A program made the position numbers and the translations under genes. The notes below the pieces were generated by a model. The model made no database searches. It was given only the letters and a program-made list of their open reading frames with translations, and had not been told where the DNA came from. From positions 215,092-279,091 of the forward strand of contig JAWLBB010000005.1 of NCBI GenBank assembly GCA_041395105.1: a stretch of DNA of 64,000 bases. Reading direction: 5' to 3'. This document shows positions 53,967-62,528 of the stretch, in pieces. This DNA is from Opitutaceae bacterium. Lineage in GTDB: Bacteria > Verrucomicrobiota > Verrucomicrobiia > Opitutales > Opitutaceae. The first letter of the stretch is position 1, and the number at the start of each line of letters is the position of its first letter.

Positions 53967-55127
53967 TCAGAGGTCAAGTCCCAGACCGATGGTCATCCTG
54001 AAATCGTCCTGCTGCGGAACAACCCCGTTGTCGCCTGCCACCGGATTCTGCACCCGGTCCCAGATGAACGAGATATCCAGGTCCAGTTTGCTGGTCAACT
54101 CGGTCTCGAAGGTGGTGATGAAGTGGGTATTGAGGCCTCCTGAATCCTTGTCGCCAATCGTCAGCTGCAATTCGCTGATAAGGTCGACCCAAGACGTCAG
54201 TTCAGTGTCATACTTTGACGACACCGTCCCGGTGAATGTCTTCCGGGTGGACTCCGCTCCGGGTTCGACGGAGAGGTAGTTGATGATCTGATAGCCAGGG
54301 CCCCCCGTGATATTCCACTCGGTCTTCTTGTTGTCGATCAGGTTGTATCCGAGTTGGGCACCCAGGGTGTAACGACTGTTGATGTTCTGAAAGGTGTCGC
54401 GGAAATACTCGAGATTGACTGGTCGGACGAAGAAACGGCGGGAGTAGAAATAGTCAAAGTAACTGGTCACCCGATGATTGTTGGCCGTATCAATCGTGTC
54501 GGACCGATTGATCGTTCCCAGGTAATCCAACGCCAAACGCGTCTTCGCGGTTCTTCGCTGTATACTCCATTTGGTATTGTAATCGACCTGGGAGGCATTG
54601 CCTTCGCGAATGTTCAATCCGAGCGACACTTTTGCCTTCCAGTAGTTGATCTCCTTCGGCTCGCCCGCCGCGATTGAGACAACCAGGTCGCGATCCACCA
54701 CCACTTCCTCCCGGCCGCGGACGGTGAGCTTCGAACCGGTGAGCGAGAGTGTACCGATCGCGGGCTCCTCTTTGTCGACATTGACCTGGTGGTAGCGCTT
54801 GGTCCGGATCTGCTTGATATCCTTCCAATCCAGGCTGAGCACCTTGAGCTTCTTGCTGTCGAACTCCAGGGTCTTGTTGTAAAGGCCGATGATCTCTCCC
54901 TTGAGCCATTCATCCGAAGACAGCTGGATCCAGTCGTAACCATCGGAAGGGGGCGTCCACTCCGAGTTCACCGAGGGGTTGTCGCCGGCAATCGGTTCCT
55001 CGCCCGCTGCCGTCATCCAGAGAGGGCTGAAGAAAAGGACGCCCGCGAGGCAACCCACCCTGAATGCGTGGTCCAGAAGCCATCGACCCGAAAAGGATTT
55101 CTGTCTTTTTCGCTCAGTCGAGCTCAT
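53967..55127 (-). CDS. DUF481-family outer-membrane beta-barrel protein
   Basis: 386 residues. An N-terminal signal segment (VGCLAGVLFFSPLWMTAAGEE) comes after a basic stretch. A small beta-rich domain follows (WIQLSSDEWLKGEIIGLYNKTLEFDSKKL), and from about residue 165 alternating strands of a barrel are seen: LGLNIREGNASQVDYNTKWSIQRR, RLALDYLGTINR, SYFDYFYSRRFFVRPVNLEYFRDTF, ending FRMTIGLGLDL. The pattern matches the DUF481 salt-induced outer-membrane group, whose role is unclear. It lies downstream of a sulfatase gene in the same direction, separated by 84 bp. Confidence 0.85.
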   Translation of the reverse strand: MSSTERKRQKSFSGRWLLDHAFRVGCLAGVLFFSPLWMTAAGEEPIAGDNPSVNSEWTPPSDGYDWIQLSSDEWLKGEIIGLYNKTLEFDSKKLKVLSLDWKDIKQIRTKRYHQVNVDKEEPAIGTLSLTGSKLTVRGREEVVVDRDLVVSIAAGEPKEINYWKAKVSLGLNIREGNASQVDYNTKWSIQRRTAKTRLALDYLGTINRSDTIDTANNHRVTSYFDYFYSRRFFVRPVNLEYFRDTFQNINSRYTLGAQLGYNLIDNKKTEWNITGGPGYQIINYLSVEPGAESTRKTFTGTVSSKYDTELTSWVDLISELQLTIGDKDSGGLNTHFITTFETELTSKLDLDISFIWDRVQNPVAGDNGVVPQQDDFRMTIGLGLDL

Positions 55128-55211
55128 CGCAACAAGGCTGACGGCTTCACCCGATGGTTGTTCATCGGGGAACAGAGAATCAATCGGGACTAAGGGGTCA
55201 ACCGGGTATTT

Positions 55212-56747
55212 TCAGGCAAAACTGACCCGGGGCGGCCCGACCGGCTCGCGCTCCATATGAAGCCGGGCCAACCGGAGAAGCAGGTTCCCGCGCAGGGATC
55301 GGAAGGCCCCGTCATCCCAGAGATTGTGGTATTGATCGGGATCGGCCTGCAGATCGTAGAGTTCCCCGGCTTCCGTATGCCGATAGACGACAAGCTTGTA
55401 GCGTTCGGTGATCAGGGTGTGCTGGTTGAGGGTCCATTGGGTCGCCCGCATCTCGACAAGAACCGCATCCTGCACCGTATCGGTTTCGCCGCGTAGCAGC
55501 GGAGTCAGGTCGACGCCCTGCCATTCCTGGGGCGGATTCAAACCGGCGAGGGAGAGGAACGTCCTCGGCAGATCGACGAGATTGGCCAGGGACGGGACGG
55601 TCCCCCGGCTCTTGATCCGGCCCGGGCCCCAGACAAGGAGGGGCACCCGCTGGCAGTCCTCGAATGCGGCCAACCCCTTGCCCCAGAGCCCGTGATGTCC
55701 GTGCATTTCTCCGTGATCCGAGGTCCAGACGATGATCGTGTTGTCGATCTGTCCAGTTTGCTCCAGAGTGCGGATGAGGGATCCAAGCCGATCGTCCAGA
55801 AAGGCCACCATCCCGAGTGTGGCCTGCATCGCTTCCCGCTTCCGGGCATCCTTCTCCGGCTCACCGAAGCAGGAGGGAACCGTCGCCTCCTCCCGCACCG
55901 CGCCTCCGAGGGTCTTCGGTGCCCCCACCCCATCGTTGAGCCTGCCGAAATCCTTCTCCCGACACATCCGGTAGACCTCGGGCTTATCCTCGAATTCGCC
56001 CTCCCGATACCCTTCCGGCAGTTCCATCTGGTCGGACCGGACCCGGCTGTACCAGGGTTCCGGACAGAGGTGGGGTTCATGGGGATCCTGAAAGCTCGCC
56101 CAGCAGAACCACGGCCGGCTCGCATCCTGCGATTCGATATACCGTCGCGTCAGCCCGGCCACCCACTCCGTATCATGGAACTCGGGCGGGATATTCCAGC
56201 TGCCGCAGGCCTGATGGTCGTAGCCCCCCCGCATCTGGGGGAACCATTGCCGGTAGTCGACGCCCGCTTCCTCGAGAAACGTCCGGTAGTGCATGGCCGG
56301 GATATTGTTGGTCGTGTGGCCGGTGCTTCCCTCGAAGGTCTCGAACCCGAGGTAGGGGCCTCGCCAGTTGCGGAAGAAGCCGGGATCCGGTTCCTCTCCT
56401 CCGGCCATCTGTCGGGCTTCATCGGCCCGCCTCACGAAATGGGTCTTCCCGAAAAGAGCAGTCGCATAGCCGGCCTTCCCGAGAACCTCGGGGAGGGTCG
56501 GACCCGGAAAAGGATCGGGTGTCACTCCGATGGTGTAGGCAAGGTGAGAGGACGGATAACGCCCGGTCAGCAGGGAGACCCGGGTTGGCGTGCAGACCGG
56601 CGACGGACAATAGGCGCGGTCGAAATGGACCCCCTCCCGACCCAGACGATCGAGATGCGGCGTGTCGATCGCGCGGAGTCCCTTCAATCCGAGATGGTCG
56701 AAGCGCTGCTGGTCGGTCGTGATGAAGAGGATGTTAGGACGGGACAT
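55212..56747 (-). CDS. Sulfatase, no signal peptide
   Basis: 511 residues from ATG 56747 (MSRPNILFITTDQQRFDHLG); the ATG at 56768 would add seven residues only. The formylglycine motif is C52-T-P-T-R (CTPTRVSLLTGRYPSS), with WTSDHGEMHG the second metal cluster. The DQQ-type start without leader indicates a cytoplasmic enzyme, like two of the other sulfatases in the window. It is followed by the DUF481 gene and preceded by the LarA-type gene in the same direction (105 bp apart), perhaps one transcription unit for sulfated-sugar use. Confidence 0.88.
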   Translation of the reverse strand: MSRPNILFITTDQQRFDHLGLKGLRAIDTPHLDRLGREGVHFDRAYCPSPVCTPTRVSLLTGRYPSSHLAYTIGVTPDPFPGPTLPEVLGKAGYATALFGKTHFVRRADEARQMAGGEEPDPGFFRNWRGPYLGFETFEGSTGHTTNNIPAMHYRTFLEEAGVDYRQWFPQMRGGYDHQACGSWNIPPEFHDTEWVAGLTRRYIESQDASRPWFCWASFQDPHEPHLCPEPWYSRVRSDQMELPEGYREGEFEDKPEVYRMCREKDFGRLNDGVGAPKTLGGAVREEATVPSCFGEPEKDARKREAMQATLGMVAFLDDRLGSLIRTLEQTGQIDNTIIVWTSDHGEMHGHHGLWGKGLAAFEDCQRVPLLVWGPGRIKSRGTVPSLANLVDLPRTFLSLAGLNPPQEWQGVDLTPLLRGETDTVQDAVLVEMRATQWTLNQHTLITERYKLVVYRHTEAGELYDLQADPDQYHNLWDDGAFRSLRGNLLLRLARLHMEREPVGPPRVSFA

Positions 56748-56851
56748 GGCGAGATTGAATCCGGGCAAATCAAACGCGGGGTAAAGCCTCCCCTGCCGGA
56801 TGGATTCTGAAAACGTTCGACTTGACCGATGGCATCAGGCGGGGCGAACCC

Positions 56852-58123
56852 TCAGGTCCGCAAATACGGGATGGTCAGGGGCCCTTCCGGCAGGATGGCG
56901 ACCGGCGCATTGCGACCGATTCGATCCAGCTCCACATCGAGGGCCGCCCGCAAATCGGTCACCGGTTCGAGAAAAGCGCGTCGGACCTCGGCCGGATTCA
57001 GTTCACTGAAGAGGCTGACCCGGGTCCGCAGGACAATCAGCGCCAGAAGTTGGACCTGCCAGCGATCGACCTCGGAAAAGCCCGGTCGGCTGATCGCGGC
57101 CAGCGCCTCGGAGGCGCTGGTGAAACGAAAGAGCATCTCCCGGAACCGTCCGTGCGACGGGAAGCCGTCATTGCACCGCGCGGCGGTCAGGATGAGACCG
57201 CCATCGGCCGTGATCTGCGAGGCGGCCGACATCCCCTTGACCGTCTGATAGAGATTCAGGTCAAGCGGGTACCCGCTGTTGGTCGTGATGACGATCGGAA
57301 ACGGCTCGTCCACCCCGGTCATGACGGTCTCGCGGACAAAGGCGCAGCCGGCCTCGTGCGCCTCGATCACATCGCCGCAGAAGAACCGGGTGATCTCCTT
57401 CCTGATGTTGAGGGTGACGTTGAGCAGGAAATCGACCGGCAGGAGACTTCCGGCCGCCCGCAGGTGGGCCTGGGTCGGATTCCCCTCGAGCCGTCCCCAG
57501 GTGCTCCGGGGATCCCCGATATTGGGCACGCTGTGGTACTGCATGATCCCCTCCAGTCCGGCCACCCCGGGGAAGCAGCCCTTGTAGCCCCCGGAAAATC
57601 CAGCCATGAAGTGCGGCTCGATGAAGCCGAGCAGGATGCGCCGGTCGGCCTCTGCGTATTCGCGATTGTAGGACACCGGGTAGCCGAAGGAAGACGTGCC
57701 CACCTCGACCAACCCCTCCCGGTTGACCGCATCGTGGTTGACGATCCGGTAGCGGTCGACCACCGCATCACCGACCATCCGACGCAGTTCGGCCTCCGTG
57801 TTTCCCCGATGGGTTCCCGTGCCGATGATAATCGTGATGTTCGCGTCGGGGACATGCGCAAGTTCGCCAAAGAGCCAGGGCAGCAACCGGTCGCTCGGCA
57901 GCGCCCGGGTGATGTCCGGGATGGCCACGGCCACCGTTTCGCCCGACCCGATGCGGTCGCGCAAGGGCGCCCCGCCGATCGGATGCCGGGCCGCCTCACG
58001 AAACGCCGCCCCCTCGTCGGCCAGGCCGGGAAGAAAGCGGGGCCTCATGATGGTCGCGTTGATCCCGGTCAGGTCGAGATCCAATCCCGTCTCCCCAAAT
58101 TCCAACCGCACTGATTGAGCCAT
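56852..58123 (-). CDS. LarA-family nickel-pincer racemase/epimerase-like protein
   Basis: 423 residues from ATG 58123 (MAQSVRLEFG); ATG 58132 and GTG 58210 are alternatives. The LarA N-terminal domain has IGTGTHRGNTEAE, equivalent to GTHRxxTxxE. It is followed by HFMAGFSGGYKGCFPGVAG, equivalent to the His and Lys region where the nickel-pincer cofactor binds. Such proteins racemise lactate or epimerise other 2-hydroxy acids, including sugar acids. The cofactor-making LarB, LarC and LarE are not in the window, so they must be elsewhere if the protein is active. It lies next to a sulfatase, suggesting a sugar-acid substrate rather than lactate. Confidence 0.82.
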   Translation of the reverse strand: MAQSVRLEFGETGLDLDLTGINATIMRPRFLPGLADEGAAFREAARHPIGGAPLRDRIGSGETVAVAIPDITRALPSDRLLPWLFGELAHVPDANITIIIGTGTHRGNTEAELRRMVGDAVVDRYRIVNHDAVNREGLVEVGTSSFGYPVSYNREYAEADRRILLGFIEPHFMAGFSGGYKGCFPGVAGLEGIMQYHSVPNIGDPRSTWGRLEGNPTQAHLRAAGSLLPVDFLLNVTLNIRKEITRFFCGDVIEAHEAGCAFVRETVMTGVDEPFPIVITTNSGYPLDLNLYQTVKGMSAASQITADGGLILTAARCNDGFPSHGRFREMLFRFTSASEALAAISRPGFSEVDRWQVQLLALIVLRTRVSLFSELNPAEVRRAFLEPVTDLRAALDVELDRIGRNAPVAILPEGPLTIPYLRT

Positions 58124-58240
58124 ACCGCCCATCGAAACCCGCTCGATACCCGGAGGCAAACGCGAAGAACGAAGCCCGCGACTTTTCAAAGCCAGGCCAG
58201 GAAGACCCACCCGCCTTTCCGGATTACGCTCTGGTTTCCG

Positions 58241-59596
58241 CTACGATCCGAGTCGGTCCAGCGGACTGCGTACACCCATTCCTGGTCTTTTCGTGACATG
58301 GGTGTAGATCATGGTGGTCTCCAACTTGGAATGTCCCAGCAGTTCCTGAACGGTCCGGATGTCGGATCCGTTCTCAAGCAGGTGGGTGGCAAACGAGTGC
58401 CGGAGTACGTGCGGAGTGACCCGTTTGTTCAATCCCGCTTCACGCGCGGCATTGGAGACCGCCACCTGAATCCTCCGATCAATGACATGGTGCCTTCGCC
58501 TGAGTCCACTGACGGGGTCGATGCTGGTCTCGCGGGAGGGGAAGAGCCACTGCCAGGGCCATTGGGTCCCCGCAGTGGGATACTTTCGTTCCAACCCCTC
58601 AGGGAGCCAGACACCGGCCAAGCCTTCCAACCGGTCCTTCTCATACAGTTTTCGCACGGCCCGCATCTGCCACTGAAGCGGTGCAACAAGCCGCTCGGAA
58701 AGAACCGTCACCCTGTCCTTGTCACCCTTGCCGGCGTGCACGGTCAACTGACCCCGATCCGGGTCAATGTCCTTGACCCTCAGGCGCAGGGCCTCCATCA
58801 GGCGCAGACCAGAGCCATACATGATTTCGACCAGAAGTCGGACGCTCCCATCCATTTCGCTGAACAGTCGGTTGCACTCATCCGGTGTCAGAACGACAGG
58901 CATGCGTTTCTTCCGGGCCGCTCTTTGAAATCCAAACTCGCCGAGATCCCGCCCGAGAGCGTCCCGGACGAAGAGGACGATCGCATTGAGCGCCTGCCTC
59001 TGGCTTGACTGGCTCGCCCGGCCGGAAACCGCGATCTCGCTGAGGAATCGGCTCACATCTTCGCGATCGATGGTTTCCGGGGCCATGGGGGCCACAAAGT
59101 CGACCAGCCGCTTGGCCCATCCCCGGTAGGTCTGCTCAGTGCGCCAGAGATGGCCCTTTTCCCGGCAGACACGAATCAGCTTCTTTTCCCACTCGGTTGC
59201 CCCACGGTCCAAGTGCCCGGGCAGCGGAGGGCGCGAACTCTGGGAGGCCGACGGACGGCAGTCTGCCGCAGGCGGGGGTGCGGGGGCAGTAATGGTGGGA
59301 TGATCCGCTCGAAATCCTTTATTCCGACAACAGGCTGCCTCTTTGAAGAACCACCTGAGAGCGACACAGGTGGCGGACGTATCTCCTTGCATTTTAAAGG
59401 CCTCGATATAGATTCGGGCCAGCATGATTGAGGCCGGAGATCTCTGGGTTCGACAGTGCGCCAGGAATCGGAAGATCTCGCGCTCATGGCTCCCCTTGAC
59501 CCGGCCGTTCAGACCGCTGCGATACAGGTGCTCCCTCCAATCCCCGAAGTGGACCGGCACCTTCCAGGAGTCTCGAATTTCGTTCTCTTCGGACAT
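58241..59596 (-). CDS. intI: Integron integrase (IntI) with additional N-terminal domain
   Basis: 451 residues from ATG 59596 (ATG 59614 is six codons upstream). The C-terminal tyrosine-recombinase core has the catalytic Arg in GSGLRLMEALRL, Lys in GKGDKDRVT, TPHVLRHSFATHLLE with HxxR, GHSKLETT and the nucleophile Tyr in TTMIYTHV. It also has the IntI-specific insertion (GVWLPEGLERKYP, WPWQWLFPSRETSIDP) that ordinary tyrosine recombinases lack, and it ends GVRSPLD. IntI1 is 337 residues; here about 115 more precede the usual start. They form a second core-binding-like helical unit (EREIFRFLAHC, ALRWFFKEAA) followed by a Pro-rich linker. It catalyses insertion and excision of the cassettes at 59790 onward. 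Confidence 0.95.
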   Translation of the reverse strand: MSEENEIRDSWKVPVHFGDWREHLYRSGLNGRVKGSHEREIFRFLAHCRTQRSPASIMLARIYIEAFKMQGDTSATCVALRWFFKEAACCRNKGFRADHPTITAPAPPPAADCRPSASQSSRPPLPGHLDRGATEWEKKLIRVCREKGHLWRTEQTYRGWAKRLVDFVAPMAPETIDREDVSRFLSEIAVSGRASQSSQRQALNAIVLFVRDALGRDLGEFGFQRAARKKRMPVVLTPDECNRLFSEMDGSVRLLVEIMYGSGLRLMEALRLRVKDIDPDRGQLTVHAGKGDKDRVTVLSERLVAPLQWQMRAVRKLYEKDRLEGLAGVWLPEGLERKYPTAGTQWPWQWLFPSRETSIDPVSGLRRRHHVIDRRIQVAVSNAAREAGLNKRVTPHVLRHSFATHLLENGSDIRTVQELLGHSKLETTMIYTHVTKRPGMGVRSPLDRLGS

Positions 59597-59641
59597 GGTT
59601 CCCGAGTTTCGCATTCTGGGAGTCGGTAAGGCAAGCCCAAT

Positions 59642-59657
59642 GTGAACAAATGTTCAC
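59642..59657. promoter_or_regulatory. GAAC-N4-GTTC box (probable LexA/SOS site) before intI
   Basis: GTGAAC-AAAT-GTTCAC is an inverted repeat with perfect 6-bp arms, 46 bp (from ATG 59596) or 28 bp (from ATG 59614) upstream of intI. The core GAAC-N4-GTTC is the classic Gram-positive-type LexA box. SOS control of integron integrases is established in other bacteria. Use of this box type here is an inference. Confidence 0.65.
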
Positions 59658-59789
59658 CTTTGTCATTTAGGTAGAACGTAATTTGCTCCAAATGAACAGA
59701 TTGAACATAACAAACTCGGATCGGCCCGGTCCGATTCAACACACCATCAAAACCCGAAAACCGAATCTCAGTTTCGGTGAATAACACTG
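59658..59789 (+). other. attI-like region of the integron
   Basis: 132 bp, AT-richer than the chromosome, between the intI promoter box and the first cassette border (G59789|TT). It contains direct repeats TGAACA at 59693-59698 and 59702-59707, with another at 59643-59648; these could be accessory integrase sites as in other attI regions. The crossover point is fixed by the cassette start at 59790. The sequence itself cannot be matched to a known attI. Confidence 0.65.
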
Positions 59790-61301
59790 TTCGAGGAAAA
59801 AAGATATAGTGAGGGGAATAATCCCCAAAGCGTGGATACATAATTGTCCTGCCCGCAGTATCCATTAATGTAATATAGCGATGCCTAAGCTGGCCCAGGC
59901 GCTTTCCTGTTTTCTTCCGCAGTTCAAGAGAAGAAACGCCCTGAGCAACCAGCAGTCCAAGGTGTTGGGCAGCATCCTGGCCTGCCGGACCTCAGCTTTG
60001 GGAATCGGGCTTCACCGCGTCTGTGACTGCGGCCATGAGCTGATCGCCTATAACAGTTGCCGTGACCGTCATTGTCCGCTGTGCGAGGGCAGGGCGACGC
60101 GGCGGTGGCAGGCGACGCAGTGCGCCAATCTGCTGCCTGTGCCCTACCATCATTGCGTATTCACGATTCCAGACGCGCTGGGCACGTTAGCATGCTACAA
60201 TGAGGAGTTGCTCTACGATCAGTTGTTCAGGTCAGCGCCGGTTGCCTGGCTTCATTCTTCCAGAACGACCGGCGATTCCGCGGGCAAGGCGCTTTCATGG
60301 GCATCCTGCACACGTGGGGTCAGCGGCTTCAGTTCCATCCCCATGTCCATTACCTTGTCGCCTGCGCTGCGCTCAGGCGTGACCACACCCTGGCCGTAAG
60401 CGACGGTTATCTCTTCGATGTCAAAGCCCTTTCCCGGGTCTTCCGCGGCCGCTACCTGGACGCCATCGAGCAATTGCTCCAGCAGAGCCGGCTGACCTTC
60501 CCGCCGGGTTGGTCCAGGCGAAGCGTCTGCGCCAGCCTGCAGCAGGCCTCACGGCGCAACTGGTGCGTCTACACCAAGCGGCCCGTCTGCGACCCGGCCA
60601 AGCTGGTCGAGTATATCGGTCGTTACGCCCGTAAGGTTGCGGTATCCGAGAGTCGCATAGATTCATTTGATTCCTCCTCAATCACCTACCGTTGGAAGGA
60701 CTACCGTGACGGCCTCTACCAAACGCGCCGTGGTCAGCGCCTCTTCTTTCGTCAGGCTTTTCGTCCAGCACATCCTTCCCTTCGGCTTCAAGCGCATCCG
60801 CTACTTCGGATTCTGGCGCCCAGGCGGGCTCAAGCGCGCACGTGAAGCCATGGCGATGCACGCGGTGAAAAGATGCGTCGCTGCGTGGAGACTCTGCTTG
60901 CTGCCGCCGAGCAATTGATTCTCAGCGTCGGTGAACCCATCTGGCATTGCCCCCGGTGTGGCCAACTCCTCCAGCGCCTCGACCTTGCCCCTTTGCCTGC
61001 CCCAAACACTTCATGATTGCCTCCCTGAACCGTCCTAAGTTCGCGCTCCGGTTGACCCGATGGATCAGCCGACACCCCCTTTGTTGTCCCAATCCAAAAT
61101 CCAGCCAAATCCGCCCAGTCCAGACTCGTCAATTCACCGAGAAACCTCTAGATTCAACCGATGATGCCTCGCACTTTATGCCTTCTGTATTCAACCCACT
61201 CATCAGAGAATGAGGTCAAATGCGTGCAAACCCCATATCCCTCAACCAGCTCGAACCAGCCGTTGGAGCGGACACGCTTCGCGCGCCGCTCAACTTAGAC
61301 G
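59790..61301 (+). mobile_element. Integron cassette A carrying an IS91-like transposase pseudogene
   Basis: A 1512-bp cassette from TTCGAGG (59790) to the G of the attC R' site (61301). Its attC R'' box CTCGAAC (61250-61256) is the reverse complement of GTTCGAG at the cassette start, the expected signature of a cassette that has circulated as a circle. A GGGG/CCCC hairpin (59813-59826) lies in the 5' leader. The transposase reading frame is frameshifted. Downstream of it 230 bp of non-coding sequence precede the attC. Cassette D is a second copy. The GTTC at its left end is also the tetranucleotide reported as an IS91-family target, so an independent IS insertion cannot be wholly excluded. 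Confidence 0.85.
59881..61016 (+). pseudogene. IS91-family (Y2/HUH) transposase, frameshifted copy
   Basis: Compared with the intact copy at 62643 this gene has a one-base loss near 60229 (TTCAGG versus TTCAAGG), a one-base gain near 60716 (CTCTACC versus CTCACC) and a two-base gain near 60855. The frame is therefore broken into pieces and no full transposase can be made. The N-terminal zinc-binding part (CDCGHELIAYNSCRDRHCPLC) is intact. Confidence 0.92.
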
Positions 61302-61307
61302 TTATGA
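61250..61307 (+). other. attC site of cassette A
   Basis: R'' CTCGAAC (61250-61256) and R' GTTATGA (61301-61307) bracket an imperfect stem: TTGGAGCGG pairs with CCGCTCAA, leaving an extra G, around a terminal loop near CGCTTCGCG. R'' does not match the R' of the next cassette but matches the start of cassette A itself, as expected. Length is 58 bp, within the usual range of short attC sites. Confidence 0.88.
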
Positions 61308-62002
61308 AAGCGATCCGAATAGCGGTGAGTCTTCTCGTTCTCGTGTCATTCATGCGACCGATCGTTAAGTCCGGGATCTCGGTCTTGGGTGGAGGATTCC
61401 CGACCATGTTGCCAGCGAATCTTGTATTTGGCTTAATCGGTTTGGGTACCGCTCTCCTGATTCTCCCTGGTTTGAGGAGGATCTGGAAGAACGCCTCTGT
61501 TCTTCTTGTGGCGATCGGATTCGTAGGTACTGCAGCGGGTATCGTTTACGAGACCCATCGGATCGAGAATCTCGCCGGTGCTATTCGAGAAACCGGAGGG
61601 CTGGGCTACGTTGGCTCAGAAGAGGTTGGCTACTGGATCACAGATGAGCCGACACTTGACAGGATAGCTGGTATTCTGGAGGACGGCGAAAGCCGGATCG
61701 AATGGAGGGGTAGTAGTTGGTTCTGGATCAACGGGGGCAAAGCCTGCGCCTGTCACGACGGTAAGTCGATACGATTTCGGGATGGACGAGGAGCAGTTAC
61801 CTTGAAGCACGATTGCTTTCAGATTCTTGGCTTTGTCCAGATTCGGAACTCCAATTCGAACGAGTTTGTTCGGGCTCTGGAAGATGCCTTGTATGACCTA
61901 GGATTTTGGGAAGCCATGGGGGTAACCCAGATTGATCATCGGAAAGGAAACCATCATAACCAGGCGAGTGAGGTAACGGCTTTCAGCCGCACCTCCTCTT
62001 GA
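61304..62002 (+). CDS. Cassette B protein: membrane protein of unknown function
   Basis: 232 residues. The ATG lies inside the R' site of the preceding attC (GTTATGA) and the TGA stop (62000-62002) lies inside the cassette's own attC, so the gene fills the cassette almost completely. The N-terminal part has about three transmembrane segments (VSLLVLVSFM, LVFGLIGLGTALLILPG, SVLLVAIGFVGTAAGIVY). A soluble domain of about 130 residues with one CAC motif (GKACACHDG) follows. No family was recognised. There is no Shine-Dalgarno before the ATG, so translation probably depends on read-through from upstream or on leaderless-like initiation. Confidence 0.75.
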   Translation: MKAIRIAVSLLVLVSFMRPIVKSGISVLGGGFPTMLPANLVFGLIGLGTALLILPGLRRIWKNASVLLVAIGFVGTAAGIVYETHRIENLAGAIRETGGLGYVGSEEVGYWITDEPTLDRIAGILEDGESRIEWRGSSWFWINGGKACACHDGKSIRFRDGRGAVTLKHDCFQILGFVQIRNSNSNEFVRALEDALYDLGFWEAMGVTQIDHRKGNHHNQASEVTAFSRTSS

Positions 62003-62011
62003 ACGATATGC
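61954..62011 (+). other. attC site of cassette B
   Basis: R'' TCATAAC (61954-61960) is the exact reverse complement of the cassette B start GTTATGA. The stem is GAGGT-AA-CGGCT, loop TTC, AGCCG-C-ACCTC. R' reads GATATGC (62005-62011), i.e. the normal GTT is GAT here. The change is real rather than a misread border, because the next cassette's R'' (GCATATC) is complementary to it. Confidence 0.88.
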
Positions 62012-62018
62012 AGAAAAA

Positions 62019-62528
62019 ATGACACGATTCTTTTCAATATTCAGCCTGGTTTTCGGTTCGACCTTTCTGTCTGCATCTGAGCCAACCTTCCATGGAAGCC
62101 TTTCTGAGGTTTGCCGCATCACCTATCACGGGAACACCCAAGCAGGCGAAATGGATGAATATCTCGCTGTCTGCATATTGCTAGACGAGCATAGAGGTAG
62201 CGATACTTCGCTTTACGTCGTCACCGCATACGAAAGAGAGTACCCACCCCATATAAGACGAATTATTCGGCAAGCACACTCACCCGCGATTGAAGAAAAG
62301 GATGGAAAGATATCGATCCTATACACAAGTGGCGCAAACACGACATGCGTAGACACTTACACTCTTGCAAGCGGAGAGCCTGAATTTATTTCGACCGAAA
62401 CCATTTCATGGAATGATCAAGGTGTTTTCCGAACAAGTGAGTCATTCGAAAACTACGTCGATCTAATCAATAAAAGAAAAAAGCATATCCAGTCGTCCCA
62501 TACAACTCCGGCCAGCGCTCCGCGCTAG
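62019..62528 (+). CDS. Cassette C protein: secreted protein of unknown function
   Basis: 169 residues from ATG 62019, 14 bp after the crossover point. The N-terminus (MTRFFSIFSLVFGSTFLSAS) is a signal peptide with likely cleavage after LSA or SAS. The mature part has no recognised domain. It contains two Cys (EVCRITY and TTCVDTY) that might pair. Base composition is clearly AT-richer than the chromosomal genes, as usual for cassettes. The stop lies within the attC of the cassette. Function unknown. Confidence 0.7.
   Translation: MTRFFSIFSLVFGSTFLSASEPTFHGSLSEVCRITYHGNTQAGEMDEYLAVCILLDEHRGSDTSLYVVTAYEREYPPHIRRIIRQAHSPAIEEKDGKISILYTSGANTTCVDTYTLASGEPEFISTETISWNDQGVFRTSESFENYVDLINKRKKHIQSSHTTPASAPR

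Noticed and set aside
59509..59865. 118-codon minus-strand frame across the intI start and attI region
   Set aside because: It overlaps the intI 5' end, the LexA-type box and the cassette A border; it is a by-product of AT-rich sequence.
60947..61213. 88-codon frame at the end of the transposase cassette (also at 63707-63973)
   Set aside because: It overlaps the transposase C-terminus in another phase. It is identical in both copies only because the DNA is duplicated, and has no motif.
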